Positions 16,772 to 22,200 of a stretch of DNA of 31,102 bases are shown piece after piece (positions within the stretch are counted from its first letter, which is position 1; each line of letters starts with the position of its first letter). The DNA comes from a virus. Made by a program: the position numbers and the translations under genes. The DNA is taken from the IMG/VR virus record IMGVR_UViG_3300029268_000089, positions 1 through 31,102 of that record. The stretch is one strand, 5' to 3'. Under the pieces are notes generated by a model that did no database searches, was not told the DNA's origin, and worked only from the letters and a program-made list of their open reading frames with translations.

Positions 16772-17034
16772 TTCCGTTTTCGGTGTATCTGCCGGCGGAA
16801 TATCACGAGCGAATGAAGCAAGCCGCTCAAGGGCGTCGAGCGTCTGCCTTGGTTCGCGATGCCATCACGATGATCATGGATGGCGACGATGCGTTCAAGG
16901 CTGGCTACAACAAGGCCGTGCGCGATGCATCAAAGGTTGTGTATGACTGCAAAGAGGCTCAGATGGTTGCAGTCAATAAGCGTGACCTTGGGGCAATTCT
17001 GACCGAATTGATTGAGAAGCTGGAGATGAAATGA
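16756..17034 (+). CDS. Ribbon-helix-helix-like DNA-binding protein
   Basis: 92 residues. The first 45 fit an Arc/CopG-type ribbon-helix-helix: strand IPFSVYLPAEY, helix HERMKQAAQG, turn, helix SALVRDAITMIMDG. The rest is a helical extension (KAVRDASKVVYDCKEAQMV, then DLGAILTELIEKLEMK) that could mediate dimerisation. It could repress part of this early operon; the operator is unknown. It overlaps its upstream neighbour by 16 bases and its downstream neighbour by 4 (ATGA). Confidence 0.65.
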   Translation: MDKKMIPFSVYLPAEYHERMKQAAQGRRASALVRDAITMIMDGDDAFKAGYNKAVRDASKVVYDCKEAQMVAVNKRDLGAILTELIEKLEMK

Positions 17035-17276
17035 TCCATATTCTTGAGACCGAGATTGGTGATGTTCCTTGTGTAGTAAGGCTACTCAATTGGGAGCCTT
17101 ACAAGCCAGCCTACATCAGCGGTGCACCTGAGAATTGTTACGAAGCTTCTGGCGGTCATGGCGATTGGGAGGTGTGGGTTGATGACGAGCGCGCCAAGTG
17201 GCTAGAGGATGATATGTCCGCGAAAGACATTGAGAAGCTGGAGGATCAACTTTTCTACATGATGGAGGGGCGATGA
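17031..17276 (+). CDS. Small acidic phage protein, unknown function
   Basis: 81 residues (IGDVPCVVRLLNWEPYKPAY, then EASGGHGDWEVWVDDERAKW). It resembles short proteins found repeatedly in phage early operons, with no known role. A four-base overlap on each side places it in the coupled chain between the ribbon-helix-helix and MazG-like genes. Confidence 0.65.
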   Translation: MIHILETEIGDVPCVVRLLNWEPYKPAYISGAPENCYEASGGHGDWEVWVDDERAKWLEDDMSAKDIEKLEDQLFYMMEGR

Positions 17277-17578
17277 ACTTTGAACAGCTGAACCTTTTGG
17301 TTCGTGAGTGGGCGGAGGTTCGCGGGATCTACGCGCATAGCAACGCCCGTGCGCAGCTTCTGAAAGCGATGGCTGAGTTCGGCGAGCTTGCTGACGCGGA
17401 AGGCAAGGAGGACATGGCTGGCATCATTGATGGGATTGGAGACACCCTGGTGTGCCTTATCAACTACGCCGCCATGCACAAGCTAGATATTGTTGGTTGT
17501 TTGGAATGTGCTTACGATCAAATTAAAAACCGCAAGGGCTACATGATTCAAGGCGGTTTGTTCATAAAGGAAGAATGA
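17273..17578 (+). CDS. MazG-like nucleotide pyrophosphohydrolase
   Basis: 101 residues with the short all-alpha NTP pyrophosphatase pattern: KAMAEFGELADA (E35 and E38, the ExxE metal motif) and DGIGDTLVCLINYA (D53 and D57, the second metal site), followed by a C-terminal segment KNRKGYMIQGGLF of a type common in phage members. Such enzymes hydrolyse nucleoside triphosphates to monophosphates and may adjust nucleotide or alarmone pools during infection. Substrate is not predictable from sequence. Confidence 0.85.
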   Translation: MNFEQLNLLVREWAEVRGIYAHSNARAQLLKAMAEFGELADAEGKEDMAGIIDGIGDTLVCLINYAAMHKLDIVGCLECAYDQIKNRKGYMIQGGLFIKEE

Positions 17579-17871
17579 TGTTTACAGATTATTCGACATA
17601 TCTTCAGACCATTGTGATGCTGGAAAAGCAGGCACATGAATTGTGCAATCTTAAAAAATACAGCGAAGCCAAGAAAAAAGCCGAGGAGATTCACAAAGTT
17701 GCTTACGAGCTTTCCAGTTGGTTGGAAAAGCAGCAGCCCGGCAAAGCAAAGTCTGTTGAAGACGCTGCCAGGCTAGCGCTGGAAGCAATCGAGCTCGGCT
17801 GTTCGTTTGATTACTTTGACAGCGTCATCGGGCCAGAGCTGAGGAAAGCGCTAGGAGGCAGGAGTGACTAG
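17575..17871 (+). CDS. Small helical protein, unknown function
   Basis: 98 residues, almost entirely helical by composition (LQTIVMLEKQAHELCNLKKY, then EAKKKAEEIHKVAYELSSWL), with a C-terminal helix pair (AARLALEAIELG). No family is recognised. It begins in a 4-base overlap with the MazG-like gene; two adjacent ATG codons make the first residue uncertain. Its stop overlaps the GTG start of the following small gene. Confidence 0.6.
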   Translation: MMFTDYSTYLQTIVMLEKQAHELCNLKKYSEAKKKAEEIHKVAYELSSWLEKQQPGKAKSVEDAARLALEAIELGCSFDYFDSVIGPELRKALGGRSD

Positions 17872-18034
17872 AGAAGATATTTTGCGGATGGCGCGTGAGG
17901 CCGACTGTTTGGATCCTCAGCACTATGGAAGTGACTGGGTTGACAAGCTGGAGAAACTCGCGGACTTGATTGAGCAGCACGTCAAGCAAGAGGCGAAAGA
18001 CAAACTGAGAAAATGGGCATCGTATGAACCGTGA
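17864..18034 (+). CDS. 56-residue protein with MAREA-type N-terminus (GTG start)
   Basis: Reads from GTG at 17864 to TGA at 18034. AGGAGG lies seven bases before the GTG, the start overlaps the previous stop, and the end overlaps the next start by 11 bases, so it fits the coupled chain. The opening TREDILRMAREADC closely parallels NRDEIIRMAREQG at the start of the next gene, suggesting a local duplication. The remainder is helical (WVDKLEKLADLIEQHVKQEA). Function unknown. Confidence 0.6.
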   Translation: MTREDILRMAREADCLDPQHYGSDWVDKLEKLADLIEQHVKQEAKDKLRKWASYEP

Positions 18035-18227
18035 CGAAATAATCCGCATGGCGCGGGAGCAAGGATTGCCTGAAACGGAAATTGAAGGCGTGTTCAGAGT
18101 CAACACCGACGACCTTGGCCGAATGCTTGCAGCAGAACGCGAGGCGTGTGCTCAGGTGTGTGAATCAAAAGGCATGGTCAAGGGCGGTGAAGTGTTCGCG
18201 GCAAGAATCCGAGCGAGGGGTGAGTAA
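18024..18227 (+). CDS. Small protein with MAREQ and AEREACAQVCE motifs
   Basis: 67 residues. NRDEIIRMAREQG opens it and LAAEREACAQVCESKGM follows, a two-helix pattern seen very often in short phage proteins of unknown function. It overlaps the 56-residue gene upstream, which shares its N-terminal motif, and precedes the next gene by two bases. Confidence 0.65.
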   Translation: MNRDEIIRMAREQGLPETEIEGVFRVNTDDLGRMLAAEREACAQVCESKGMVKGGEVFAARIRARGE

Positions 18228-18229
18228 AA

Positions 18230-18478
18230 ATGGACAGCAATAAAGTATTGGTGGAGTTGGAGTGGGAACAGATTGACGCAATTGTGAGGAACGAACTGCG
18301 TGACCATATTGAAATGATTCATAGGGAGTTGGCGGCGGGGGATCATATCCATCCAGACGATGAAGCCGGCAAGCAAAAACTTCTCCCCGCTTTGTATGTG
18401 GTCTACGAGCATTGGGCGGGTGAGGCCGAGAGTATGCGGTTGATGAAGGAACTAGAGTATGAAACTAGAACTGATTAA
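18230..18478 (+). CDS. Small acidic helical protein, unknown function
   Basis: 82 residues; helix-rich and acidic (LEWEQIDAIVRNELRDHIEM, then HIHPDDEAGKQKLLPALYVV). Such a layout, with a central DDE-rich turn between helices, is common in phage early-region proteins and carries no known function. Spaced two bases after the previous stop; its last 20 bases overlap the next start. Confidence 0.6.
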   Translation: MDSNKVLVELEWEQIDAIVRNELRDHIEMIHRELAAGDHIHPDDEAGKQKLLPALYVVYEHWAGEAESMRLMKELEYETRTD

Positions 18479-18620
18479 GTTAAATGAAGATACCGGCATC
18501 TGCGAGTTGGACATTGATGAGGAAGGCAAGCAGATGCTGATGGAGTTGGGGTTCAACGCATTGATGCGTAAAGCACTAGAGGGATACGACAATGAACAAA
18601 AGCGGAGGATGCATGACTGA
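18459..18620 (+). CDS. 53-residue acidic protein, unknown function
   Basis: ATG at 18459 to TGA at 18620, encoding MKLELIKLNEDTGICELDID followed by a short helix with LMELGFNALMRKALEGYD. It overlaps both neighbours, as do other genes in this chain. The N-terminal strand-turn-strand then helix is typical of small phage proteins. No function is proposed. Confidence 0.55.
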   Translation: MKLELIKLNEDTGICELDIDEEGKQMLMELGFNALMRKALEGYDNEQKRRMHD

Positions 18621-18795
18621 CTTTATCCAGAAGCAGTTTGATATCAGTCAAGAGCTCATCCGGTTAATGAACCGCGAGCACGAGGAGCGGTTGCGTATGT
18701 TTGATGTTTACGATGAGCAGCTGCGCGATAAAGACCGACAAATTGCCAAACTTAAATCCACCATTGAGGCACTAGAACTTTTAGTGAAAAAGTAA
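18613..18795 (+). CDS. Small coiled-coil protein
   Basis: 60 residues from the ATG at 18613, chosen because GGAGGA lies just upstream and the start overlaps the previous stop; an ATG at 18592 in the same frame is less well placed. The protein is one charged helix (EHEERLRMFDVYDEQLRDKD, then RQIAKLKSTIEALELLVKK), a probable coiled coil. Its TAA shares a base with the next ATG (TAATG). Confidence 0.6.
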   Translation: MTDFIQKQFDISQELIRLMNREHEERLRMFDVYDEQLRDKDRQIAKLKSTIEALELLVKK

Positions 18796-18959
18796 TGGGA
18801 CACTGGATCTGGTTCAATCTTCTTCTGTTTTCTAATGGTCATTGGGTATACGTTGATTCTTTGGAAACACTAGAGGATTGTTCTGATCTCCGAATGCAAT
18901 ACGAAGAAAAATATCCCGGCAATTACTATTGCTTGCCAATCCAAGTTATTAAAATTTAA
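18795..18959 (+). CDS. 54-residue protein with aromatic N-terminus
   Basis: Starts at the TAATG junction with the coiled-coil gene. The N-terminus MGHWIWFNLLLFSNGHWVYV is aromatic and hydrophobic, then comes an acidic helix and CLPIQVIKI. It might be a small membrane-associated or single-strand-rich protein. The only support is its exact fit in the coupled gene chain. Confidence 0.5.
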   Translation: MGHWIWFNLLLFSNGHWVYVDSLETLEDCSDLRMQYEEKYPGNYYCLPIQVIKI

Positions 18960-18967
18960 GGATAAAA

Positions 18968-19177
18968 ATGATCCCAATTGCAGCAAACAGAATGGCAGAG
19001 GTAGACACTGCCCCAATGTACTATCTTAATAGCCAGCCGTGGCTGCCCCACTACACTAAGCCACATATTTTTGTGGCTCCTGGTGGTTACGAAAAAACCG
19101 AGCATCAGCTTATTTCGCTTGGGGCTCGCAAGAAAATTGTTGCCCTATGGATGCGGTCATGGCAGAAAAAGAAGTAA
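18968..19177 (+). CDS. Small basic protein, unknown function
   Basis: 69 residues; AAGGAT lies five bases before the ATG. Pro- and Tyr-rich N-terminal half (APMYYLNSQPWLPHYTKP), then a basic C-terminus (ARKKIVALWMRSWQKKK). No family recognised. The 3' end overlaps the following gene by 31 bases. Confidence 0.5.
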   Translation: MIPIAANRMAEVDTAPMYYLNSQPWLPHYTKPHIFVAPGGYEKTEHQLISLGARKKIVALWMRSWQKKK

Positions 19178-19434
19178 ACCTGACTTTTTATCACGTCAAT
19201 GGATTGCTAACGTGGGAGCAGCTTTATGCTCTATTCAACATCATTGAGGACTACGAAACCGTGGACGATCAAGAGCAATACGACATAGCGTGTTTGAAAA
19301 GCATGGTTCTTAACACGCCGATGGAGGGTGGACGCACTTTTGGGGAGCTGCTTTGCATGATACAAAGCCCTAATGTTGAAGCCGTGCCATCAAGTGAACT
19401 GCGAGATATCAACCCAGCTAGTCAGTCTGGCTAG
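19147..19434 (+). CDS. Small acidic protein, unknown function
   Basis: 95 residues from the ATG at 19147; an in-frame ATG at 19159 is an alternative. The middle is acidic and helical (TWEQLYALFNIIEDYETVDD, then EQYDIACLKSMVLN). No motif is recognised. It overlaps both neighbours (31 bases upstream, 62 downstream), so either its own or its neighbours' starts may be slightly misplaced. Confidence 0.5.
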   Translation: MDAVMAEKEVNLTFYHVNGLLTWEQLYALFNIIEDYETVDDQEQYDIACLKSMVLNTPMEGGRTFGELLCMIQSPNVEAVPSSELRDINPASQSG

Positions 19435-19639
19435 CGGTGATGTTGTATGCAGCGCCTGCCCCAACTGGGCAATGGAGTGTGAGGCCAGGCGACTTCTAAC
19501 CTACCCTGCGGCCCAGCGCAGAGAGGCTCTGTCAAAACGGAAAGAGATCCGCAAAGACATTTCTCAACTTGAAGCGGTGATGGAATTCCTTGAACAACAA
19601 ACTAACGCCGGCCGAAAGAAAGCACCTTCACAAAGTTAA
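19373..19639 (+). CDS. Small cysteine-containing phage protein
   Basis: 88 residues from the ATG at 19373; a GTG at 19394 would shorten it by seven. The core SLASGDVVCSACPNWAMECEAR, then a Lys/Arg/Glu-rich helix, matches a type of short zinc-finger-like protein I have often seen beside nuclease genes in phages (possibly the DUF7696 group; not certain). C-x2-C followed by a third Cys could bind zinc. It overlaps the HNH gene by 50 bases. Confidence 0.55.
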   Translation: MLKPCHQVNCEISTQLVSLASGDVVCSACPNWAMECEARRLLTYPAAQRREALSKRKEIRKDISQLEAVMEFLEQQTNAGRKKAPSQS

Positions 19640-19853
19640 GTCTTTGCCATGCGGGGTGTGTGGCGCGGCTGGTCCTAGTGACGCTCACCATGTAGAGCAG
19701 CATCAGCAGTATCTGTGCATTCCTCTGTGCAAGGATTGCCATCAGGGAAGCCACAACGGCATCCACGGCGAAAAGCGGATCTGGTCGGTCTACAAAAAAA
19801 CAGAGCTATCGGTGCTTAACGAAACGATAAGAAAGCTTCTTGCCGGGTTCTGA
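19590..19853 (+). CDS. HNH-type nuclease, Ref-like (TTG start)
   Basis: 87 residues. C21-x2-C24, the DAHHVE core (H33, H34), C43, C47, C50 and H51, then GSHNGIHG (N56, H60) give a zinc-stabilised beta-beta-alpha metal nuclease of the type found in the phage P1 Ref and NinG-like groups. The opening helix LTPAERKHLHKVKSLPC is also typical. No ATG exists in frame upstream of the motif, so TTG at 19590 is the best start. It is the last gene of the rightward operon, 51 bases before the terminator. Such enzymes can cut recombination intermediates; the specific role here is unknown. Confidence 0.8.
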   Translation: MNNKLTPAERKHLHKVKSLPCGVCGAAGPSDAHHVEQHQQYLCIPLCKDCHQGSHNGIHGEKRIWSVYKKTELSVLNETIRKLLAGF

Positions 19854-19904
19854 GTTATAATTGCTGTGTCCTCATCTCCTAGGACGTATCGATGAAGTAG
19901 CTTG

Positions 19905-19933
19905 GCCCCTCTTTGAAACGAGGGGCTTTTTTT
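19905..19933 (+). terminator. Rho-independent terminator of the early operon
   Basis: GCCCCTC (19905-19911), an 8-base loop, GAGGGGC (19920-19926), then seven T. A perfect 7-bp GC-rich stem with a uridine run, closing the operon that ends with the HNH gene. Confidence 0.9.
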
Positions 19934-19940
19934 GTACAAT
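19913..19940 (+). promoter_or_regulatory. Promoter nested in the terminator
   Basis: TTGAAA (19913-19918), 16-base spacer, TACAAT (19935-19940). The -35 is within the terminator loop and the spacer is the terminator's right arm and T-run. Predicted transcription start is near 19947, three bases before the hammerhead motif. The promoter is inferred from consensus only. Confidence 0.55.
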
Positions 19941-19949
19941 GGTTTTACA

Positions 19950-19995
19950 GTCCTTCTGATGAGCCGTGAGTCGGCGAAACCTACGGGTAAAGGAC
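19950..19995 (+). ncRNA. Type I hammerhead ribozyme
   Basis: All core elements are present in order. Stem I GTCCTT (19950-19955) pairs with AAGGAC (19990-19995). CTGATGA is at 19956-19962. Stem II GCCG/CGGC (19963-19966 with 19972-19975) has loop TGAGT. GAAA is at 19976-19979. Stem III ACC/GGT (19979-19981 with 19986-19988) is capped by a TACG (UNCG-type) tetraloop. The expected cleavage is after A19989, within GUA. Stem I is the open stem, so this is type I. The very short stem III resembles minimal hammerheads. Self-cleavage is predicted, not shown. Confidence 0.85.
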
Positions 19996-20126
19996 AGCAC
20001 GACCTGCCGGTGTAGTGGTCTGCGTAGCGGGACTGCCGCAAGGGGGAATGGGTGAAGAAATGTGGGAGCCTGTGCACGGGCGAACCGCAGCCCTAGTACC
20101 GAACCGGCAACTTCAAGGAGATAACA
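19996..20126 (+). ncRNA. Structured leader RNA downstream of the hammerhead
   Basis: Between the ribozyme and the small ORF the sequence folds readily: TGCCGGT (20005-20011) with ACCGGCA (20103-20109), enclosing CTGCG (20020-20024) with CGCAG (20086-20090), which encloses hairpins GCGG/CCGC (20027-20030 with 20036-20039) and GCCTG/CGGGC around a TGCA loop (20068-20081). The outer helix closes six bases before the AAGGAG ribosome binding site (20115-20120). This could be a cis-regulatory leader or a separate RNA. I do not recognise a known riboswitch family. Confidence 0.55.
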
Positions 20127-20276
20127 ATGCAACTGCGTTGCTTGAATGTTTGGGAAGACGCGCCGCACGTTCGCGGTGACCGCAAGTTTTGGCTGAACTT
20201 TGAGCGCACCATTGGATGGTGGTCGCTAACCATCTGCGGTTTTTGTTTTATCCTGCTTAGATCATCGAAGGATTAA
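20127..20276 (+). CDS. 49-residue predicted membrane peptide
   Basis: ATG at 20127 with AAGGAG seven bases upstream, ending TAA at 20276. MQLRCLNVWEDAPHVRGDRK is followed by one hydrophobic segment (TIGWWSLTICGFCFILL) and a short basic end, so it is probably a single-pass inner-membrane protein. It is the only ORF served by the hammerhead-led transcript, and its end overlaps by 20 bases the end of the convergent phosphoesterase gene. No homologue is recognised. Confidence 0.55.
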   Translation: MQLRCLNVWEDAPHVRGDRKFWLNFERTIGWWSLTICGFCFILLRSSKD

Positions 20277-21411
20277 CAATCGTCCGGCAATACTCGCCAA
20301 AATCGGCGTGGTATGTAATGCATTGCGCGTCTCTTTGGGCTCGATAGCCAGCGTTGTGCGCCCACAGGTCTGATGGCTGAAGGACGCGGTGGCTTTCAAT
20401 GCACACGCCCTGGAGATCTTTCATGGTCTTGTGGTGAATGTGCCCTATGTGGGCATACCTATGCCGAGTGCTTCCCCACATTTCTGGCTTGTCGGCAGCC
20501 ATCACGCCCTGCAAAGTTTCTGGCTTGACGGTGTCGCCATGAGTAGCGGCCAACATAACTTTCCCAAACTGTCGGAAATAAAATTTATTTGCCGACGTTT
20601 CAATGTGCACGCGCGGCTCGTTCTCATAAGCAACTTGCAGCCAGAGACTGAGATCGATGGCCGAATAATCGTCGTGGTTTCCGATGATGTTCCACACGGT
20701 AACCTTGGTGTGCTTTCTTAAAGAAATCCGAATCATCTCTCGCAGTATGCGAAAGCCCACCTTGCGAACCTTTTGATAGCGACCATCAACATCTAAGGCA
20801 TGACCGGATCTCAAAGTTCTGTTTTGCCCGTCATCGGCATGAAAATAGTCACCAAGATTTAGGATGATTGCCTCTTCTGCCAGCGGGGAGCGCTCCACCA
20901 AATCGTCGTGAGCGCGGATAAATATTGATTCTGCTTTTGCCAGGTCGTGATCTTCGCCTGTCTCTTCGGCCCAAGCTCTCATGCCGACATGCGGATCCCC
21001 GTATATATACATCGAGAGCAGTTTTTGATCGCAAGCCTCCGTGGGCAAATGCGTTGGCGACACCCTGACAATCTCATCGCGAAAAGCCTCAAGAAATGCT
21101 TGCTTAATCTCTTCGCTGTTCTGCGTATCCTCTCTTGTTTTAACCCATTGTCCTTTAACCGTTCCATCTTCCGAGTAATAGGTTGAGGTTCCCTTGACCA
21201 CGTAGCCTGGAGGGGCTGCGTGGGTCATGTCGTGTTCAGGCGAGAGACCTTGGCGGGCAGCTCTGGCTTGCAGCCGGTAGATCTGGCGATACATGTTTCT
21301 GAGGTTCATTCCAAGGGCTGCAGCAGCCTGAGTCTTGTTGCCACCAGCTGCTTCAATTGCATCCAAAACTTCATGATCTCTTACGTTGGCAAACTCTCTT
21401 AAGTGATCCAC
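20257..21411 (-). CDS. Metallophosphoesterase with N-terminal helix-turn-helix (GTG start)
   Basis: 384 residues. Residues 17-46 (AIEAAGGNKTQAAAALGMNL, then RNMYRQIYRL) form a Fis-like helix-turn-helix. The calcineurin-type phosphoesterase motifs follow in order: GDPHVG (D139, H141), GDYFHADD (D188), GNHDD (N245, H246), THGD (H291), and GHIHH (323-327). Together they give a two-metal active site for phosphodiester hydrolysis of a nucleic acid, nucleotide or protein. The start is GTG at 21411 with a G-rich ribosome binding site just upstream. It is transcribed leftward, against the flanking rightward operons, immediately after an intrinsic terminator. Fusion of a DNA-binding helix to the phosphoesterase points to a DNA-directed enzyme, though this is inference. 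Confidence 0.88.
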   Translation of the reverse strand: MDHLREFANVRDHEVLDAIEAAGGNKTQAAAALGMNLRNMYRQIYRLQARAARQGLSPEHDMTHAAPPGYVVKGTSTYYSEDGTVKGQWVKTREDTQNSEEIKQAFLEAFRDEIVRVSPTHLPTEACDQKLLSMYIYGDPHVGMRAWAEETGEDHDLAKAESIFIRAHDDLVERSPLAEEAIILNLGDYFHADDGQNRTLRSGHALDVDGRYQKVRKVGFRILREMIRISLRKHTKVTVWNIIGNHDDYSAIDLSLWLQVAYENEPRVHIETSANKFYFRQFGKVMLAATHGDTVKPETLQGVMAADKPEMWGSTRHRYAHIGHIHHKTMKDLQGVCIESHRVLQPSDLWAHNAGYRAQRDAQCITYHADFGEYCRTIVNPSMI

Positions 21412-21423
21412 TTTGCCCCCCCT

Positions 21424-21447
21424 AAAAAAATCCCCGCCGAAGCGGGG
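21424..21447 (-). terminator. Intrinsic terminator with UUCG tetraloop
   Basis: Read leftward: CCCCGC, TTCG loop, GCGGGG, then A and seven T (21447 down to 21424). It stands between the acidic-protein gene and the phosphoesterase gene and ends about 13 bases before the latter's start, leaving no room for a separate promoter. Readthrough may therefore set phosphoesterase expression. Confidence 0.88.
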
Positions 21448-21457
21448 TCAAATGCAA

Positions 21458-21703
21458 TTAAGACAAAGGTTTTTCTTCTAGGCCGTCATCGTCATCAATG
21501 TCTTCGTCTTCATCGATGTCCTCGTCTTCGCCAAGATCATCATCAAAGTCATCATCATCATCATCGCCGATATCGGTTGCGTGCCACGATTCGCTGACTT
21601 CATCAGCGTCAGAATCAAAAGCTTCCTTGATAGCATCGCTGGCAGTTTCAGCTTCGATGAAATATTCAAATCGAACAATGTTCGTAATGTTCCAAATCTT
21701 CAT
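21458..21703 (-). CDS. Small protein with poly-acidic C-terminal tail
   Basis: 81 residues from the ATG at 21703, which has GGGGGTGG upstream (a GTG two codons earlier is possible). The N-terminal 40 residues look like a small alpha/beta unit (IVRFEYFIEAETASDAIKEAF). The C-terminal third is almost only Asp and Glu (about residues 47-75). Strings of that kind occur in DNA-mimic and histone-like acidic proteins, but also as simple solubility tails. The coding DNA is a decayed GAT/GAC/GAA repeat. A role as DNA mimic is speculative. Confidence 0.65.
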   Translation of the reverse strand: MKIWNITNIVRFEYFIEAETASDAIKEAFDSDADEVSESWHATDIGDDDDDDFDDDLGEDEDIDEDEDIDDDDGLEEKPLS

Positions 21704-21779
21704 AACCACCCCCCGTAAGCGCGACCGTGCGCACGCATGAAACTATCTACACATTATTGCCACCATGTGAATTAAGGTG

Positions 21780-21807
21780 TTGACAAGCGGTTGAATTGTA
21801 GTATGTT
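21780..21807 (+). promoter_or_regulatory. Strong promoter for the large structured RNA and ParB-like operon
   Basis: Perfect -35 TTGACA (21780-21785), 16-base spacer, -10 TATGTT (21802-21807). It is oriented away from the leftward acidic-protein gene. Predicted start near 21814. Nothing else upstream of the ParB-like gene matches both boxes as well. Confidence 0.65.
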
Positions 21808-21812
21808 TAGCG

Positions 21813-22200
21813 TGTCTGGTGTGGCAACCAGGTATGTCCGTAGACCCCGGTGCAGTGATAGGGGGCTTGTGTGGTCACAAAGCATCTGCGGACATGCCAA
21901 GTGATTGCCCAAGCCAAGGGCCAAGCCCTCTATCAGTGCATTGGGGTTTTTCTTTTGGCAGCCAGACCGTCAGGGCGCGTTAGCAGATGGGCCTGTATGG
22001 GCTGCACCCGATAAACACACGGTCTAACTTACACCCGATTAGTACCGTACCAGCCTGTCAGCGAGGGACTGGTGTAGATAACGCAACGTGGTAGGAACCC
22101 AGGCGTTATTGAATGAATCGCTGCCTCATGGGGGACTGGGGCCGGTCAGCCGGTCTGGGTCGTGTGAATCCCGCAACCGCCGGATCCACCCTGGGGAGAC
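21813..22200 (+). ncRNA. Large structured non-coding RNA with interlocking helices
   Basis: No credible ORF in about 500 bases, yet base pairing is dense. CTGGT/ACCAG hairpin (21816-21831). Helix A GGTATGTCCG (21831-21840) with CGGACATGCC (21889-21898). Helix B, 19 positions (21851-21869 with 21922-21940), with 17 Watson-Crick pairs, one G-U and one mismatch. The order A-B-A'-B' makes A and B a pseudoknot. Further helices: AGACCGT/ACGGTCT (21964-21970 with 22019-22025), ACCAG/CTGGT (22049-22053 with 22069-22073) interlocking with CAGCGA/TCGCTG (22059-22064 with 22118-22123), and ATAACGC/GCGTTAT (22078-22084 with 22103-22109). The 3' boundary is uncertain; the RNA may continue as the leader of the ParB-like gene. 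It may belong to one of the large ornate phage RNA classes (for example GOLLD or ROOL), but I cannot identify it. Confidence 0.65.

Noticed and set aside
21152-21163. Half-site resembling the operator arm (CCTTTAAC)
   Set aside because: Only one arm is present and it is inside the phosphoesterase coding sequence.
21672-21684. CGAACAATGTTCG, a palindrome sharing the AACAATGTT core with the 19-bp operator
   Set aside because: It lies within the coding start of the acidic-protein gene and its flanks differ from the operator arms, so a chance match is likely.
21941-21956. T-rich stretch after helix B as an intrinsic terminator
   Set aside because: GGGG separates the helix from the T-run and the helix is part of a larger fold, so termination here is not convincing.
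22160-22185. tRNA-like T-loop (GTGTGAATCCCGC) in the structured RNA
   Set aside because: No acceptor, D-arm or anticodon arrangement could be built around it.
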